A stretch of 64,000 nt of DNA, taken from Allacma fusca. Its lineage: Eukaryota > Arthropoda > Collembola > Symphypleona > Sminthuridae. A model generated the notes under the pieces. The model did not search any database. It was not told the DNA's origin and worked only from the letters and a program-made list of their open reading frames with translations. The first letter of the stretch is position 1. The number at the start of each line of letters is the position of its first letter. The position numbers were made by a program, and so were the translations under genes. The stretch covers positions 36,548,783 to 36,612,782 of the forward strand of contig OX359250.1 of the NCBI GenBank assembly GCA_947179485.1, in the 5' to 3' direction. Below are positions 52,401-64,000 of this stretch, in pieces.

Positions 52401-52498
52401 ATGACTTATCTCAAGAGAAACAGGATTTCACTGATCTAGTTACTGTTTTAAGTAAGGTCAATTCTATTTTAGGCGAAACTCGAGTGTCTTCTCATTAA
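46456..52498 (+). CDS. RTTN: rotatin (centriole/basal body armadillo-repeat protein)
   Basis: Fourteen exons join in frame to 1575 residues: 46456-46585, 46795-46997, 47089-47652, 47753-47908, 47992-49012, 49103-49434, 49544-49635, 49724-50052, 50131-50311, 50403-51349, 51476-51687, 51778-51921, 52004-52130 and 52209-52498. The N-terminus has the rotatin signature (LGHDLRDVRLRALKCLWRKID after an acidic leader) and the rest is helical armadillo-like repeat. The C-terminus (AGVTLWAIIANSEKGKLLAK) also fits rotatin. Rotatin, called Ana3 in Drosophila, is needed for centriole assembly and length and for basal bodies. At 1575 residues it is shorter than the vertebrate protein (about 2200) and Ana3 (about 1950), so either the protein is reduced or small exons were missed in the middle. 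The exon-7 donor (gtcctt at 49636) is weak and chosen for frame. Confidence 0.88.
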
Positions 52499-52812
52499 TA
52501 TCGTGTTTGAGTAGTTCGTTTGTAGGATTGTTTATTTAATAGTCAAAAATTATTTATTCGTTTCGCGGTAACTTTGTTAGGTAAGGTGAATTTTACTCCA
52601 TGTGAATCTCAAATGTTTTTCGTTGGAGATGAGGGCAGTTTGTCAGAAATATTGTGGTTATTTTATATTCGAATATTCTTCATTTATTCCTTAGTCACTA
52701 CAAGTTCAAATTGTGCAATAAAAAATGATAGCCAGTATTACCGTCCAAAAGGAATACAAGAAAATTCACCCGGTCATATATCATCCATTTGTAATTTGTA
52801 AAATAAATAGCT

Positions 52813-53112
52813 TCAGTCGTACATGTATGTACTTTTAACCGTGTTCCTCAAAAAGGTAGTGTTGCGATTCCCTGACTTGTAATTATAACATCTGTTACTG
52901 GAAGCAACCAAATTCTTGCGTTTCTCTTTTGAGTGAAAGTCATTAAATTTGTCTATCATGTAATACCAATGCTGAATACATTTACGACCGCACAAAGTTA
53001 AGGTGGAATAACTTGCGAATTGGTCATCTAGTCCATGAATTTCCTTGTTGTGGACCTGTCCTAAACAAATGCTAAGAGCAAAGAAGCTGCAAAAATGTTT
53101 TACCTTACTCAT
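52813..53112 (-). CDS. hypothetical small secreted protein
   Basis: A single unspliced ATG frame of 99 residues on the opposite strand, between rotatin and INCENP. It opens with a possible signal peptide (MSKVKHFCSFFALSICLG) and leaves a basic mature part with cysteines at 41, 45 and 75. The odd cysteine number and lack of similarity to anything I know make it doubtful. It may be chance. Confidence 0.25.
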   Translation of the reverse strand: MSKVKHFCSFFALSICLGQVHNKEIHGLDDQFASYSTLTLCGRKCIQHWYYMIDKFNDFHSKEKRKNLVASSNRCYNYKSGNRNTTFLRNTVKSTYMYD

Positions 53113-53385
53113 TTGTGTAGGTAACCTTACATGCTTTGAATTATGCCTACAACATTATGCTAATACAAACCGAAACTGAAGCATTTAGTTTGACACTTGC
53201 CATGTAGACATTCTGTTCAGACCATCGTCTGTGTCTTCTTGAAACAGTCTGTAGCTTCGGTAAAGTCAGGGTAGCTGCCAAACAAATTCAGGTTACACAT
53301 ATATAGAAATAAATAAACAGAGTGAAAGGAAATTTTAGATTAACTTGTACAAGTTTTATTTTTTAATTGGAAAAGTCTCATCATA

Positions 53386-56300
53386 ATGTCCAGTCGTAAA
53401 GTAAAAACATGTGAACCAAAGACACCAAAGTCTTTCTTCAGTAAAACTTGCTCAACTTCAAAGAAAGCTCAGCTACAAGAGGCAACCTCATGTAAAGACA
53501 CTGACCGGCAGCCCAGGGATATGCTCCCATTCCGAAATTATTATAAGGCGCTAGGAGAAGTGTTCCAGGCAGCGTTCGCCCAAGATGAAGAACTGGATGC
53601 ACTATATAGCGTAAGAATAAATATTTGCTTCTACAATCTATGTATACAGCCTTTCAACTTCATATGTATTACGGTCAGTTTTGAACCCAAGTGGTGTTTC
53701 ATATTTGAAAATGATATCTTTTGGCTGAACAAATCGAGATATTTTACCCCTTTAGAAAGTACGGGAGAAAACGGAAACCGGGCTTAAGAATTTAATGCAT
53801 ATCAAGTCTCAAACGAAGGGCAATCCAGGAACCGCTATATTGCATACTACTGTAGGGCAAAAAGTGAATGAGTCAAGAAAACGTTTAAACGGTATGAATT
53901 TAATATATTTTTCTATTATAATTACAGGTAACTCGGATAAACGGTTAGCCAAACCTTTTTTATTATGGACTGATTTGCTTGTTCACAGTCCCATCCAAAC
54001 AATCTTAAAGACTTCATTTGAAGGGTAGTTTTTATAGCCGTAAAAATTCGGTTGTCCCGAAAGAAAAAATTATAGCGAGAGTTGCCTGTATGTATACTGT
54101 CTTAACTTGGCTGATTTAAAATATTGACCAAAGATCGTACCTAAGAAGTTCCAACTGTACTAGCATTCAAGTACGCTAAAATACTTTCTCTAGTTTTGCA
54201 GGAAATCTTCCAAGTTCCTACTACAGTGCACTCTCTTCGAAGAGCCAAAGTTCGCTTGGTTTAAGGGTGCTATTATATCGACATGCTCTTATGCGAAAGG
54301 ATAAAAATGACCAGTGTGGTAAACAAGAATGCCAAAATACTATTGCTCATACACAAGAGATTTCTTATTGCGAGAGCACATTGTGTTTACTTCACTGGTT
54401 GAGTCCACCATTTGAGTCTGCATTGTGAGGGAAAAAATGTCCTTCCTTTTGAGACATCGTTACAACTTACAACGAGATTTTACTTTATTGTGTTTCCTCT
54501 CGAGGCAGAAAGATCCATGACTTATTTCTCTCGCCCTGTATTAGAATTTTACTGGCACTCGTGAGGAGTATCTTGTTACCCTGATAAGGGCAGCAAGTGC
54601 ACTCAAAGCTTTTGTGATGATATGGCAATTAGCTACGTCCTCATACAAATAATACTAGTCTCTGCCCTATCTACAATAGGAAGTAATAAGTGCTCTCTTG
54701 TTTTGTCTGTCAGTCCAAATTTGCATACTGGAGATTCCAGCCTTCTTATGATGCATTCTACCTAAATTCAGTGGGGCAAAACCCACACGCACTAGTAATC
54801 CTGCATCAGCAATATTAAATAAGCAATGGTTGGAGGAACAAAAGCCAACGTGTTACGTAAGAGTGAATAAATGAAACTACCCTAAAAATTGCTTGGTGTG
54901 CGTGTTCTGTAGCGAATTCGCTTTAATAATTTTCAACATTTCGTTCAAGATTTACAGTTAGTGTCACACATGCGAAAATCAAATGCAATGTTTGTAAGGA
55001 AATATGAACTTGTTTACAATAATAGTGCATTATTTGCGTTAAATGCTTATTACATTGCATCAAGTATCACTGCAGACCAGGGTACATTTGCAATAGTTTG
55101 TTATAGCTAAATAATAAATTCATGTGTTAACACGAGATACCTCATGTCACTGATTTTTCAGGCAATGACATAAACAATTTGGTTGGGTCAACAACGAGTT
55201 GGCAGGGTCAAGGGTCAGTTCCACCTTTCACTCCATAGCTTACAATTAGTGAGTTTTATTCTCAGCCTCTGAAACTGTAATCTGCAGTTTTTCACCAATG
55301 TTGTAGAAGTAAGAAAATGCTTCATAAGATTCGATTCATAATGGGGCACAAAGATACTTCTATCTTTTACTTACTGATACGCCTTTATCAGATACAGGGG
55401 AGAAAAATGTTTTAAAGAACCGTTCACCTTAGCAATGATAACAAAATTTGGCTTTATTTACTTTTTCAGAATGTACTACCCGAGGTGAACGTAAACCACC
55501 GCGGCCTTTGCAGAGGACACTTGGTTTAAAGGTTCAACAAGAATCAGGGACATTCGACCCTGAGGTGGCTACCACTTCTCACGTAACCCCATATTGTCAT
55601 GCAGTAAGTAATTTTCAAGGTTGTGAGGCAGAAATTTTGCCTTATTTATTATATGACACTCTATATTTTCAGTGTATGTATATTTTTCTATATTATTTAT
55701 TTCTTGGTCCTCCGCAGAAATCTGCTCCATCAGTGCCGATGGCGAGTCTGGAGGCGGAACGTCAACCGAAAAGAAAACTTCTACTTACAAATTATCCTAC
55801 TTTTCGGGAAGAAATGTTAGATGTTCCCGTGGCTTTCGATTTTGTCTATCAACAGAAACCAAACTCTCCAGCTAAGAAGAAGCGGATTTTAGACCTGCAC
55901 ACTTCGAGTCCGAATTCAAAGCTAGAGCACATTAGTGAACCTGAAAGTAGCTGTATAGAGCCCGTGTCAGAAGAAGTCACAGCAAAGTTCAGGGAATTAG
56001 CAGTGAAGCCTAAAAGTTTGAAGTCCGTTATTCCAACGCTTATACGTTCAAGTCCAAACACAATTGCAAGCAGTTTAACGGAAACCCACAAGCGGAAGGA
56101 GGTTCAGCTTCAAGAAAGACAAATGGAGGAGAACATTTCCAGAAGCCCCTCAGCCGTCAAAGTGTCAAGTGCTGCTGAGCACCTTATCACAAGGAATGAA
56201 GACAGTCAGAATGCTCATTCAGTTTTGGGAAAGGAAAGTGTAGAAGGGCTGGGTGAATTTTCAAACTTTAATCTAACAACATTCGTTGTTGATGAGTTCT

Positions 56301-58102
56301 CGAAATTATCTGTCGTTGAAGATGAATCTCAAACGAGGAAGGGTTCAGTGAGCAATGTCAACCAAGCAGGAAGTCATATTTTCTCGGTATTACAAGAGAG
56401 CTCCAATACTACCGAAAATGAAACTACTTTTGTAACTGCAGTAGCAGATTCATTTCTATCTAATGAAATTTCTATTGCCAGTGAGTATAACAGTCCCGAA
56501 TTGAAAATAACCAAGGATTTTCCGGATCCAAAGAAACTATCCAACTCCTCTGCTCACACGAAAACTCTCGGTACTATTGCAAAATTTTGGTCAAAGAACA
56601 AGATTAAAAGAGATGACAGTACTCAGAGTGACATTCCGTCTGAAGCTTTAGACCACAATGGTAATACTGTCTTAAAGAAGTGGTCTCCACTAGCACAATC
56701 CCCTACAGCTGGGTCAGCAAAACCTGGATTTAGTGGGGTGAGATTCAAGGGAGGCTTACAAGAGAAGGCTGTTCTTAAGACTAAATTCAACAAGGCGTCA
56801 TCTTCAAGCAGTTTATACTCAAGCTGCAGTAGCATTTCAGTAGCAGAAACTGTTATCAACAAAACTATCAAGTTACCCAAAAATTTGGCGAGTTCCAGAG
56901 AACGATTGGGATCAAGTAGTCCAAGCTCAAACAAATGCCTGAACGATCCTGAGGAGCACCTAAAGAAGGAAGAAGAAATCCGCCGTTTGCAGGAGAAGCA
57001 AAAGGAAGTTCTTCGGAAGAAGCAAATGTATATTCAGCAAAAGCAAGAAATGCAAAGAAAGTAGGAGATTAATTTTTCTTTGAATTCCTCTTCTATGTAA
57101 TAAAATTGATAATTTATTTTGTACGTTGAATCATATGTACTTCTCATAATTTCAAGGGTAGTTGAATACGCTGGCATTTCAATTTTAAATAGGAAAAACG
57201 CTGCATGGAAGTCTAAGGTTCAGAGGAAAAAACAGGAAGCTGAGGAGGAACAAGTAACTTTGGAGGAACTGAAGGCAAATCTGGCAGGTTTAGACGGAAA
57301 GAACGCTATGGACAAGTACGAGTCTCTTATGAAGGGTAGATTAAATCCCAAGCTGTTCAGTGTTGTTCAGAAGCATTTTAGGGAACCTATGATGGCTGCG
57401 GCATCCTCATGCCCTGACATCAATGCAGCAATGTTGAAGAAGGAAGCTTATGCGAAAGTAACATAATAAATGCAATAATACATAACAAAGGGAAAATTAC
57501 ATTGCATTTTATGCTAATGAAGTGCAATAGTTTTTACTAACAAGTTTTGTTTATATGTCCCAAGTTTGTTTTATTTTCTGCACAGCCTCGATTAATGTCA
57601 CAAGCTGAAAATAGCGCTGCCGCGTCTACGTTTCAGAATCTTGAAAACCCCAAGAACATTGTACCACCTCAACTGGGAAGAAACTTTGTTAGTCAACAAA
57701 ATCTAGGTAATAAAATGTTTGCTGATGAGCCGGAAGATGATGATACTTTCGAGAATGATACTAATCAAGACCCGGAGTGCTGTAGTGAGATCAACACTTA
57801 TGATATCACGGTTTACGAGGACTATGATGAGAGCCTGGAATATCGGGAAAATAAACGTATCCCCGAATGGGCTAGCAATCGTAAGTAGTTTCACTTCTAA
57901 CAAACTCCCACAACGGGAGCAACCTTATCCTTCAGGTTCATGCGTGACTCAAGTTGTTACTTTGTTGGTTTTGGTTTTAGTACTACAACTGAAGCAGAGT
58001 TTGTTTCGCCAACAACCGAAACTCATGGAACTGATTCCTAAATCAAAGAGTATATTCCCGAAGAAAAATTTTGGAGAGAAAATGTTTCCTAATATCCCGT
58101 AG
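53386..58102 (+). CDS. INCENP: inner centromere protein (chromosomal passenger complex scaffold)
   Basis: Seven exons, 53386-53610, 53756-53891, 55470-55603, 55718-57060, 57193-57457, 57586-57880 and 57981-58102, join in frame to 839 residues (human about 918). The large fourth exon codes for a Ser/Thr-rich disordered region. A long charged helix follows (about 570-650, EEHLKKEEEIRRLQEKQKEV and on), the single-alpha-helix/coiled-coil of INCENP. The C-terminal IN-box is split by the last intron: acidic stretch, KRIPEWASN, then LQLKQSLFRQQPKLMELIPK and KSIF. The IN-box binds and activates Aurora B kinase at centromeres and the spindle midzone. The usual TSS phosphorylation motif at the very end is not seen. 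The N-terminal exon is assigned by frame and position; its similarity to the CEN box is weak. Confidence 0.8.
53892..55469. other. 1.6-kb second intron of INCENP
   Basis: Non-coding by my reading. It is bounded by a donor gtatga at 53892 and an acceptor ctttttcag ending 55469, and the frame is kept across it. No mobile element was recognised inside. Confidence 0.5.
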
Positions 58103-59093
58103 TAAACTTTTTTGGAGGGAACAAAGCTTTCGCATATGTACTGAGCTCGCAGTATTTTATTAGGTTATAGAGGCTGTCTACATTATATTGCTTTACTATG
58201 TAGAACATGATGTAGCCGATCTCCCAAAATTTATAATACCTTTAAAGGATAAATTTTATATCCATCTTTACGTAGTCTCTCATCAGAATCGTTTGCGCTA
58301 TTTTAAATTTTATCCAGATTTATATTGAACCTCGAATAATTACAAATCAGTTTTAATTCCATCGGTGCTACTACAGCTTTAAATAAATTAAGCGAAATGT
58401 AATTATGCTATAGTAACAATGCTATAGTAATGCCATGCTCATGAAAATAGTCAAACCATTTTAAGTAATTATCAATTACCTGATCCGCATTAATTATGAA
58501 TTCAATAAACACATTACACCAAAGCCTCTTAAATTTTTCTCAGGGTGCCCCTTTTACATGGAAGCCGCATTTTGCTGGCAAGCGAAAATTTTAATTGGAT
58601 TTCCTTGGTACAGCTCATGGAATGAAATCAATGTAATGAAGTCAAAGGATCCATATTTGCACAAAGTAGCTTTCATGTTTTTGACACACAAAGGTATCAA
58701 AACTAATCCAATGCAACATGCAACATTAACCGAATTCATACTACAGTAAAATGAATCTGCTCAGACCAGGCACAGTTCCAATCAAAAGAAAGTATTTTAA
58801 TTTTCAAAATGAGCATACATTGCTAACGAGTATTACTTGAGATGAAACCATTCTCGTTTCTTCGCTACACATCCACCTCTCAAAAATAGATTATATCTCT
58901 GTTCACAATCATCAGATCCTGTGAGATAGATTAATAATAGTTCTAACCATTGAGATGATAAAGATTGACTACGAACGTCAGGTGCTCACTTTTAGCAAAC
59001 GAAAAAATTCTTGTGGAAATGTCATGATTTTCAAAAAAAAAGTGCAATGAGTAAAACAAAATAAAGTAAAGCCAGCGTCCCACAGCCTGGTAT
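58103..59093. other. intergenic between convergent INCENP and SEC14-like genes
   Basis: A strong acceptor-like site (aaatttttctcag ending 58543) is followed by an open frame to 58749, which could be an alternative last exon of INCENP. Its translation does not resemble the end of an IN-box, so I did not include it. Confidence 0.35.
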
Positions 59094-62000
59094 CTACTCC
59101 TCATCTTCTCCACTGCCAGGGGGGTAGACAGCAACCATGTAGCTGAGGGTGCATGAGCGGAGACGATTTTCACGGTTGTTAAAGCACAGAGTGTCTGGAA
59201 AGAAAGAATATTTTAAAATACAGTTACATCCTGCAATTAAATCTTCAAATCATTAAAGGACAATCTCAGTTATAATATATCTCACATTTCCCCGGCTTCT
59301 GACAGTACACCGAACTGGTCTGAAGAGTCAGCTTTTCAAACTTTTGGTAAGGAACGATCGTTTCCTCCTTCTCTCCCAAATACACAGTGAATTCAATTTC
59401 ACGGTCATCAGTTTGGAAACTCCAGCTATTGATTTATTTATTTAAAAAATTAGGAGTTGTAAACAAGCTATCATAATGTACAATGAATTTTTTCAAATTT
59501 TTTAAATATGAATAATTGCATTTGTATTTGCGTACCAAATTTGAGTATTGGGTTGTTCCACCTGGTATTCCAACTTGAGTTTCTTTCCAGGTCCGAGTTT
59601 TGTCTCTACCATGTCGTCGTTCTCATCCAAGTCTTCAGGGTTGCCACTGCCCTCCTCATCGTCACTGATCTTCTCTGGAATCTGAATTGAAATATTCCGA
59701 AGATATCATTAGTAAAGGGCTCACTTTGTTCCTGTGATATTATATGAACCGGACTAGAGCAGAGTTTTTATACCAGAGTGGCGACTTTCTTAGTGCCCCC
59801 ATATTTCTCTGGGAGTTGATCAGCTTCGATACGCTCCAGCAAAAATTTCTTGACTTTATTGTTCATTTTTGGGAAGATCTTGACTTTGGCCAGTTCCCTC
59901 TCAGAAACGACGGTCTTGGCGATTTTGTAAGCCAACTTGGCTACCTTCGGGGCTGAAATTATGAGCAAGATAATTGTGGGTTAGTAAGGCTTCCCACAAT
60001 TGGACGGGGGAAATATCTGAGGACGTTGTAATTACACATTCAAACTCAGTTGGACTTACCGTTGACCACAACGAGCAATTTTAGAGTATCAGGGTAATGA
60101 TTTTGAGAACGCTTCAAGCCATCCAAGGCCAGATCCATGGCTGTGAATAGAAAAATAGTAATTTTACATATCCTCGCACATAATAATACATCCCAAGTAT
60201 TTTAAATTCTCACGAATTAAAATCTCTGCATGTTACTTCGCTTGAGCTGATTTAAACTCCGACGAGAAAGTGCACGCAGGGAAATATCATGTTACGAAAT
60301 GGTATTACATTTGAATGGAAAAAATATGCTACTGCTAAAGTAGGGTAAAACAATGTAAAAGGGAAATTCGGACGGAATATTGCTCAAGTTTTTCACAAAT
60401 TAGAGTGTGATTGTAGGGATCATTAAGGTCGACCTAGATGAAGGTAAATAGTCAACATAAATAAATAAAAAACGTGGACAACATTTTGGGAAATTAATTT
60501 CCCACAGAAGTTAGAACACGTCATTTCTGATAGTCTCACGCATAAAAACACTATCAGAGGACTACGATTACGAGATTATGTGTACAAAACATTGCATGAT
60601 CTCCGTACTTTTGTCTTCTTATCAACCATTTCACATTTTTAATGACAGTTGAGAAGTTAGTTTTTACAACAGTTACAGGTCTCACCTCCAGGTGAAGTCA
60701 TTTGCTTGAAAGTGAATTTTTTTGCGTCGATGATAGCCACAGATTGTTGGACGGGCCTTTCAAGTGTAGATTTCTCTCTCATCAATTTCATCAACTTCTC
60801 CGCTTCCCAGTGAGCATGTCTCACTATGAGTTCCTTTCCGAACTTGTCAATGATTTTCTTCGGATTGTGCTTCTGATGCTCATGGATCACCACTGCGTCA
60901 AAATCATTACTCTTAATGTCATAATTCCAAGGGAAAAATCCCAACGTGTAATTACTCCTCAAGTCTTACGCAATTTACATTGTTATTTTTTTTCAATCCT
61001 AGCTCTTTCACACTCTACAATATAAAGTACACCCAATTAACAATAAGTAGTCCTACTCTAGCATAAAATGTCATTTCCTGGGTTCATCCTATTTTTTTCC
61101 AACACCATTTAACCACATAATGTGAAAGCATGGATTTATCCAATATTCTAAACATTATTTCCTAGGCCATGAGATAATTACTTTAATCAAACAAGAGTTT
61201 TCATTGAATGCCGAAGCACACACATGCTTTCCGACAATATTTAAGTACATGAAAGGCTAGGCCTCCCATTTGAAAAACGACTCAATGGTTTGTGCATACT
61301 TATCTCATTATCTGATAAAGTTATTTTTTTTCACCATCAGATCTAGATAGAAACTTCACCATTCATTTTATTGTTCTGACCTTGATATCTAGATTTGAAA
61401 TTTTTCTCAAAAGGATTTACCAAAAGAAGTAAAAAAAACTAGGAGGTGGAAAAAATCCAAAGAATCCTTTGGCTTTAGAGACTAAGTACTAAAGCCACTG
61501 AGGCATGATTACGTGAAATATTTTCATTTACTTACTCCATCATGCCGTGTGTGTGAGTCTGTCTATTGAGTACAAAGCTTGCACAAATTCACATGAACTC
61601 CCTCAACGTACATAATATGAGCGACTCAACTGTACTAGTACAGATTATCTCTCTTTCTCTCTCTCCTAGCTGTGTTGTTATTGTTGGATGTACATATGAC
61701 CGTGGCGTAGTTTTTTCTCATTTGCCATCTCTTTCAGAGCACGTCCACAAGATGCTTAATTAAAAAAGGTTTTTCCGTAAGTGGGAATTGTTTCTGTCAA
61801 TGCTCATGTGTGCTAGGACTTATGGTGAGGGAGAAGAATTGCCGGGATGAAGGTAAGTACTAATTTGAACCTCTCAATTTTTCACCCTCCTTTCATTATG
61901 TATAATGGGAATGAGACTTGAAAGGTCGAGGATTTTTCCATGACCTTTCACATGCACACACACACACACACCAGGAATTTTTTTCTCCAACTGCTATTTC

Positions 62001-63788
62001 CCTGACTGTCTTAATTGCAACCTACTGAACACAGTCCTAATCAATTTTCTATCAGGACGGGTAAGAACCGTGACGAGGGTTGGGAAGGGCCAAAATGCAT
62101 CTGTAGAGTACTCACCAGGGCAATTGTCTTTGTCCACTCCACTGAGCTCATATGGGTACAATTTGATCAGCTCCTCATTAGGTTTGTATGTTTCCCCAAT
62201 CCTATTGATTCCTTCGTCCTGACGGTACTTGTAAGTCTGAAAAGAAATGTGAGGTGTAAAAGTAAGTAAACTGCAATGTACATAAAAATTAAGTGGGCAA
62301 GTTTTTCTCATTTTCTTCTTGATGATATTTGAACTCCGCAAAAACTCCTCTGTCAGACTCCCCTCTCTATACATTTGTTCCACTCTTCCCAAAAACAAAA
62401 TGACATACGTCAGAAAAGTACAGTCGCAGGTTGAAGGACAGAGACTGACTTTGTAGCTCGTAATACAATACTACTTTGCAGAATTCCATGCGAAACTTGA
62501 CAATGCAGACTGCAGCTCTTTCTCAAGAACAGACGGATGAGTTGGACGTTCCAACAGATAAGCATTTGTAGTCAGTCAGTGGTTATAATCCGCCAAGAGA
62601 CCCATTACAGAACATATTACAATACACTAGCATGCAGCTTAATGAGTTCAAATCTAAAAGATCCCTCAGACTCTGCAGCCAGTCCTAGCGCCCCTCATCA
62701 TACAACAAGACTGTAATAATACGGAATTCCATGGAGAAAAAAAAAGCTTTCCCTCATTCCCAATCTACCACAAATCTTTGAAACATCAAAAAATAAAAGA
62801 GTCACATAAGAAAAATTACTTACGGCGAGCAAGCCCTCTTTAGTCTTTTCCACATCCATGTCTTTCACTGCAATCACATGAAAAAAAATGTTTTCAGGTA
62901 CAGAGAGACTCATCGTTATCATAAAAACGTGCTACCAAGTGCTATTCTTTTCTGTGAAACCGGATTTTCAGGCTTGGTCCCAACAACAATAATTCAAACT
63001 ACTATTAAGCATTTTGCCCGGGGGGTTTATTTGAAAGCAGTAAAAATTGGAGGATTTAAATAAACTACTAATTTAAGACCGTATTTTCCTACATTCTCAA
63101 AACAGTGACGAACACATATTTGACGGAGAGTCTGCCCTAATGTATTTTTTTGAAATTAATGTTTTCCGTCGACTCCTCATTGAGCATACACAGCTCGGCT
63201 CACGCCAAGCTCAGGTAGTGTATCTCTCTGTGTGTGAGTGAGTGAGTGAGTGAGTACGCTAAGTGAGAAAATAAAGATGCAGTGGCTTATTTAATATTCA
63301 TGAGGGACTTTGCACTACTGGGACGAGCAGAGAGAAAAAAAAATCTTACCTCTCAACCAACGGAACAAGAAAATGTCATCGTTGATGTCTGGCCATTCGT
63401 TCGCGTCAATGTCCACAAGTTGGTCACGAAGCTAAAGTAAACACATGTTAGCAATTATTATCCTTTGATTCTTAAATCACGAGATGGAAAAGTTGAGCAT
63501 GACAGGACTGTCAAGCTCGTTGGGGCCTTTTAACTTTGACGCCGTGACAAAAAAAATAGTGTTTTTCCTCCAGGAATTAAAAAAATTATTGTCAAATAAG
63601 GACTTATACAATTTCTGGCGGAGAAATGACACATGATCTCTTGGGAGAATTCCTATGGGAAATTTGCACACAATCCAGCATTGGACCTGCTCTACCATTA
63701 GGAGTGACAGTTGTCAGAAAAGAATGGAAATAAGATATACCTTGGCAACAGTAGCCAGTTGATCAGCAGTTGGAGGAGGGATGCTCAT
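59094..63788 (-). CDS. SEC14L2: SEC14-like lipid-binding protein, CRAL-TRIO plus GOLD
   Basis: Ten minus-strand exons join in frame to 406 residues (human SEC14L2 is 403): 63788-63741, 63431-63350, 62867-62824, 62236-62116, 60964-60686, 60140-60060, 59952-59774, 59681-59536, 59425-59286 and 59194-59094. An N-terminal CRAL-TRIO-N helix bundle (DDIFLFRWLR, then DMDVEKTKEGLLA) precedes the CRAL-TRIO lipid pocket (about residues 75-250, with PDTLKLLVVVNAPKVAK and IFPKMNNKVKKFLLERI). A GOLD domain follows (about 280-400, WSFQTDDREIEFTVYL to the closing YMVAVYPPG). Such proteins carry phosphoinositides, tocopherol or squalene between membranes. The start is the first ATG, with the IPPPTADQLATVAK helix directly after it. 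The acceptor of exon 5 has a poor pyrimidine tract. The symbol marks the subfamily, not a proven orthologue. Confidence 0.9.
61955..61970. repeat. (CA)n microsatellite
   Basis: Eight CA units in an intron of the SEC14-like gene. Confidence 0.85.
63233..63255. repeat. (GTGA)n microsatellite
   Basis: About five to six GTGA units in the second intron of the SEC14-like gene. Confidence 0.8.
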
Positions 63789-64000
63789 GATGGAGACTTG
63801 ATTAGAATCTCAAAACAGGTATAAAATAATTATGTGGGGGAAAAATTATAATTTCCTCAGGAATTTCAACACCAGGGACTGTGTGTAGATCTATTAGTAT
63901 CTATAGGAACTTTTGATGAAGCAAAAATTCAGTTGAGCAGACTTGTGAGAGTGTTGAGTGTAAATGTAGGAATACTGTGAGTGTGTTGAGGAGCACAGGT

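Noticed and set aside
58558-58749. 63-codon frame after a strong acceptor, considered as last INCENP exon
   Set aside because: Joining it needs an internal donor that would cut the IN-box, and its translation has no IN-box similarity.
58943-59173. 76-residue minus-strand frame at the end of the SEC14-like gene
   Set aside because: Wrong frame of the last exon; the frame fixed by the splice phase ends in a normal GOLD domain at 59094.
1-64000. tRNA, rRNA and CRISPR-type arrays
   Set aside because: I saw no cloverleaf with conserved A and B boxes, no rRNA-like stretch, and the tandem repeats have no spacer structure; the gene content is eukaryotic.

Overview
The window is eukaryotic nuclear DNA, A+T-rich, with many short spliced exons (GT-AG introns, often 50-150 bp), tandem repeats and DNA transposons. 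The genes are animal genes: sphingosine-1-phosphate phosphatase, DHRS7-type dehydrogenase, a SEC14-like protein with a GOLD domain, INCENP, rotatin, BBS4, MKS1 and an outer-dynein-arm docking subunit. The compact introns and the divergence from vertebrate versions suggest an invertebrate, probably an arthropod, possibly a springtail. That placement is inference and I cannot take it further. Exon joins below were worked out by hand from splice sites, reading phase and protein similarity. Unless an entry says otherwise they keep frame through every intron.

Layout. 1-2.3 kb: repeat-rich DNA with two minisatellites. 2.35-4.47 kb (+): a proline-rich matrin/U1-type zinc-finger protein. 5.36-8.32 kb (-): a coiled-coil ODAD1/CCDC63-family protein; one intron carries a relic end of a hAT transposon. 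8.3-17.3 kb: no gene recognised, but a 1.1-kb non-autonomous hAT-like element with a perfect 8-bp target duplication. 17.4-19.8 kb (+): S1P phosphatase. 20.65-22.26 kb (-): DHRS7-like dehydrogenase, convergent with it; a hammerhead-like motif and a near-perfect inverted repeat lie between them. 23.2-33.9 kb: two divergently oriented paralogous single-pass membrane proteins with an Ig-like domain that I do not recognise, separated by a complete 6.4-kb hAT transposon with an intact 12-exon transposase, terminal inverted repeats and a perfect 8-bp target duplication. 35.6-36.2 kb: an 18-bp minisatellite with higher-order structure. 37.3-38.1 kb (+): an unrecognised gene. 39.0-58.1 kb (+): four genes in tandem, MKS1, BBS4, rotatin and INCENP. 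59.1-63.8 kb (-): a SEC14-like lipid-binding protein.

Functional themes. Four genes belong to cilium or centriole biology (ODAD1-like, MKS1, BBS4, rotatin) and a fifth (INCENP) acts at centromere and spindle. MKS1, BBS4 and rotatin are consecutive on one strand. Two genes (S1P phosphatase and the SEC14-like protein) concern lipids. The most unusual content is the intact intron-rich hAT element sitting between the two Ig-like membrane paralogues, together with traces of related elements elsewhere in the window.
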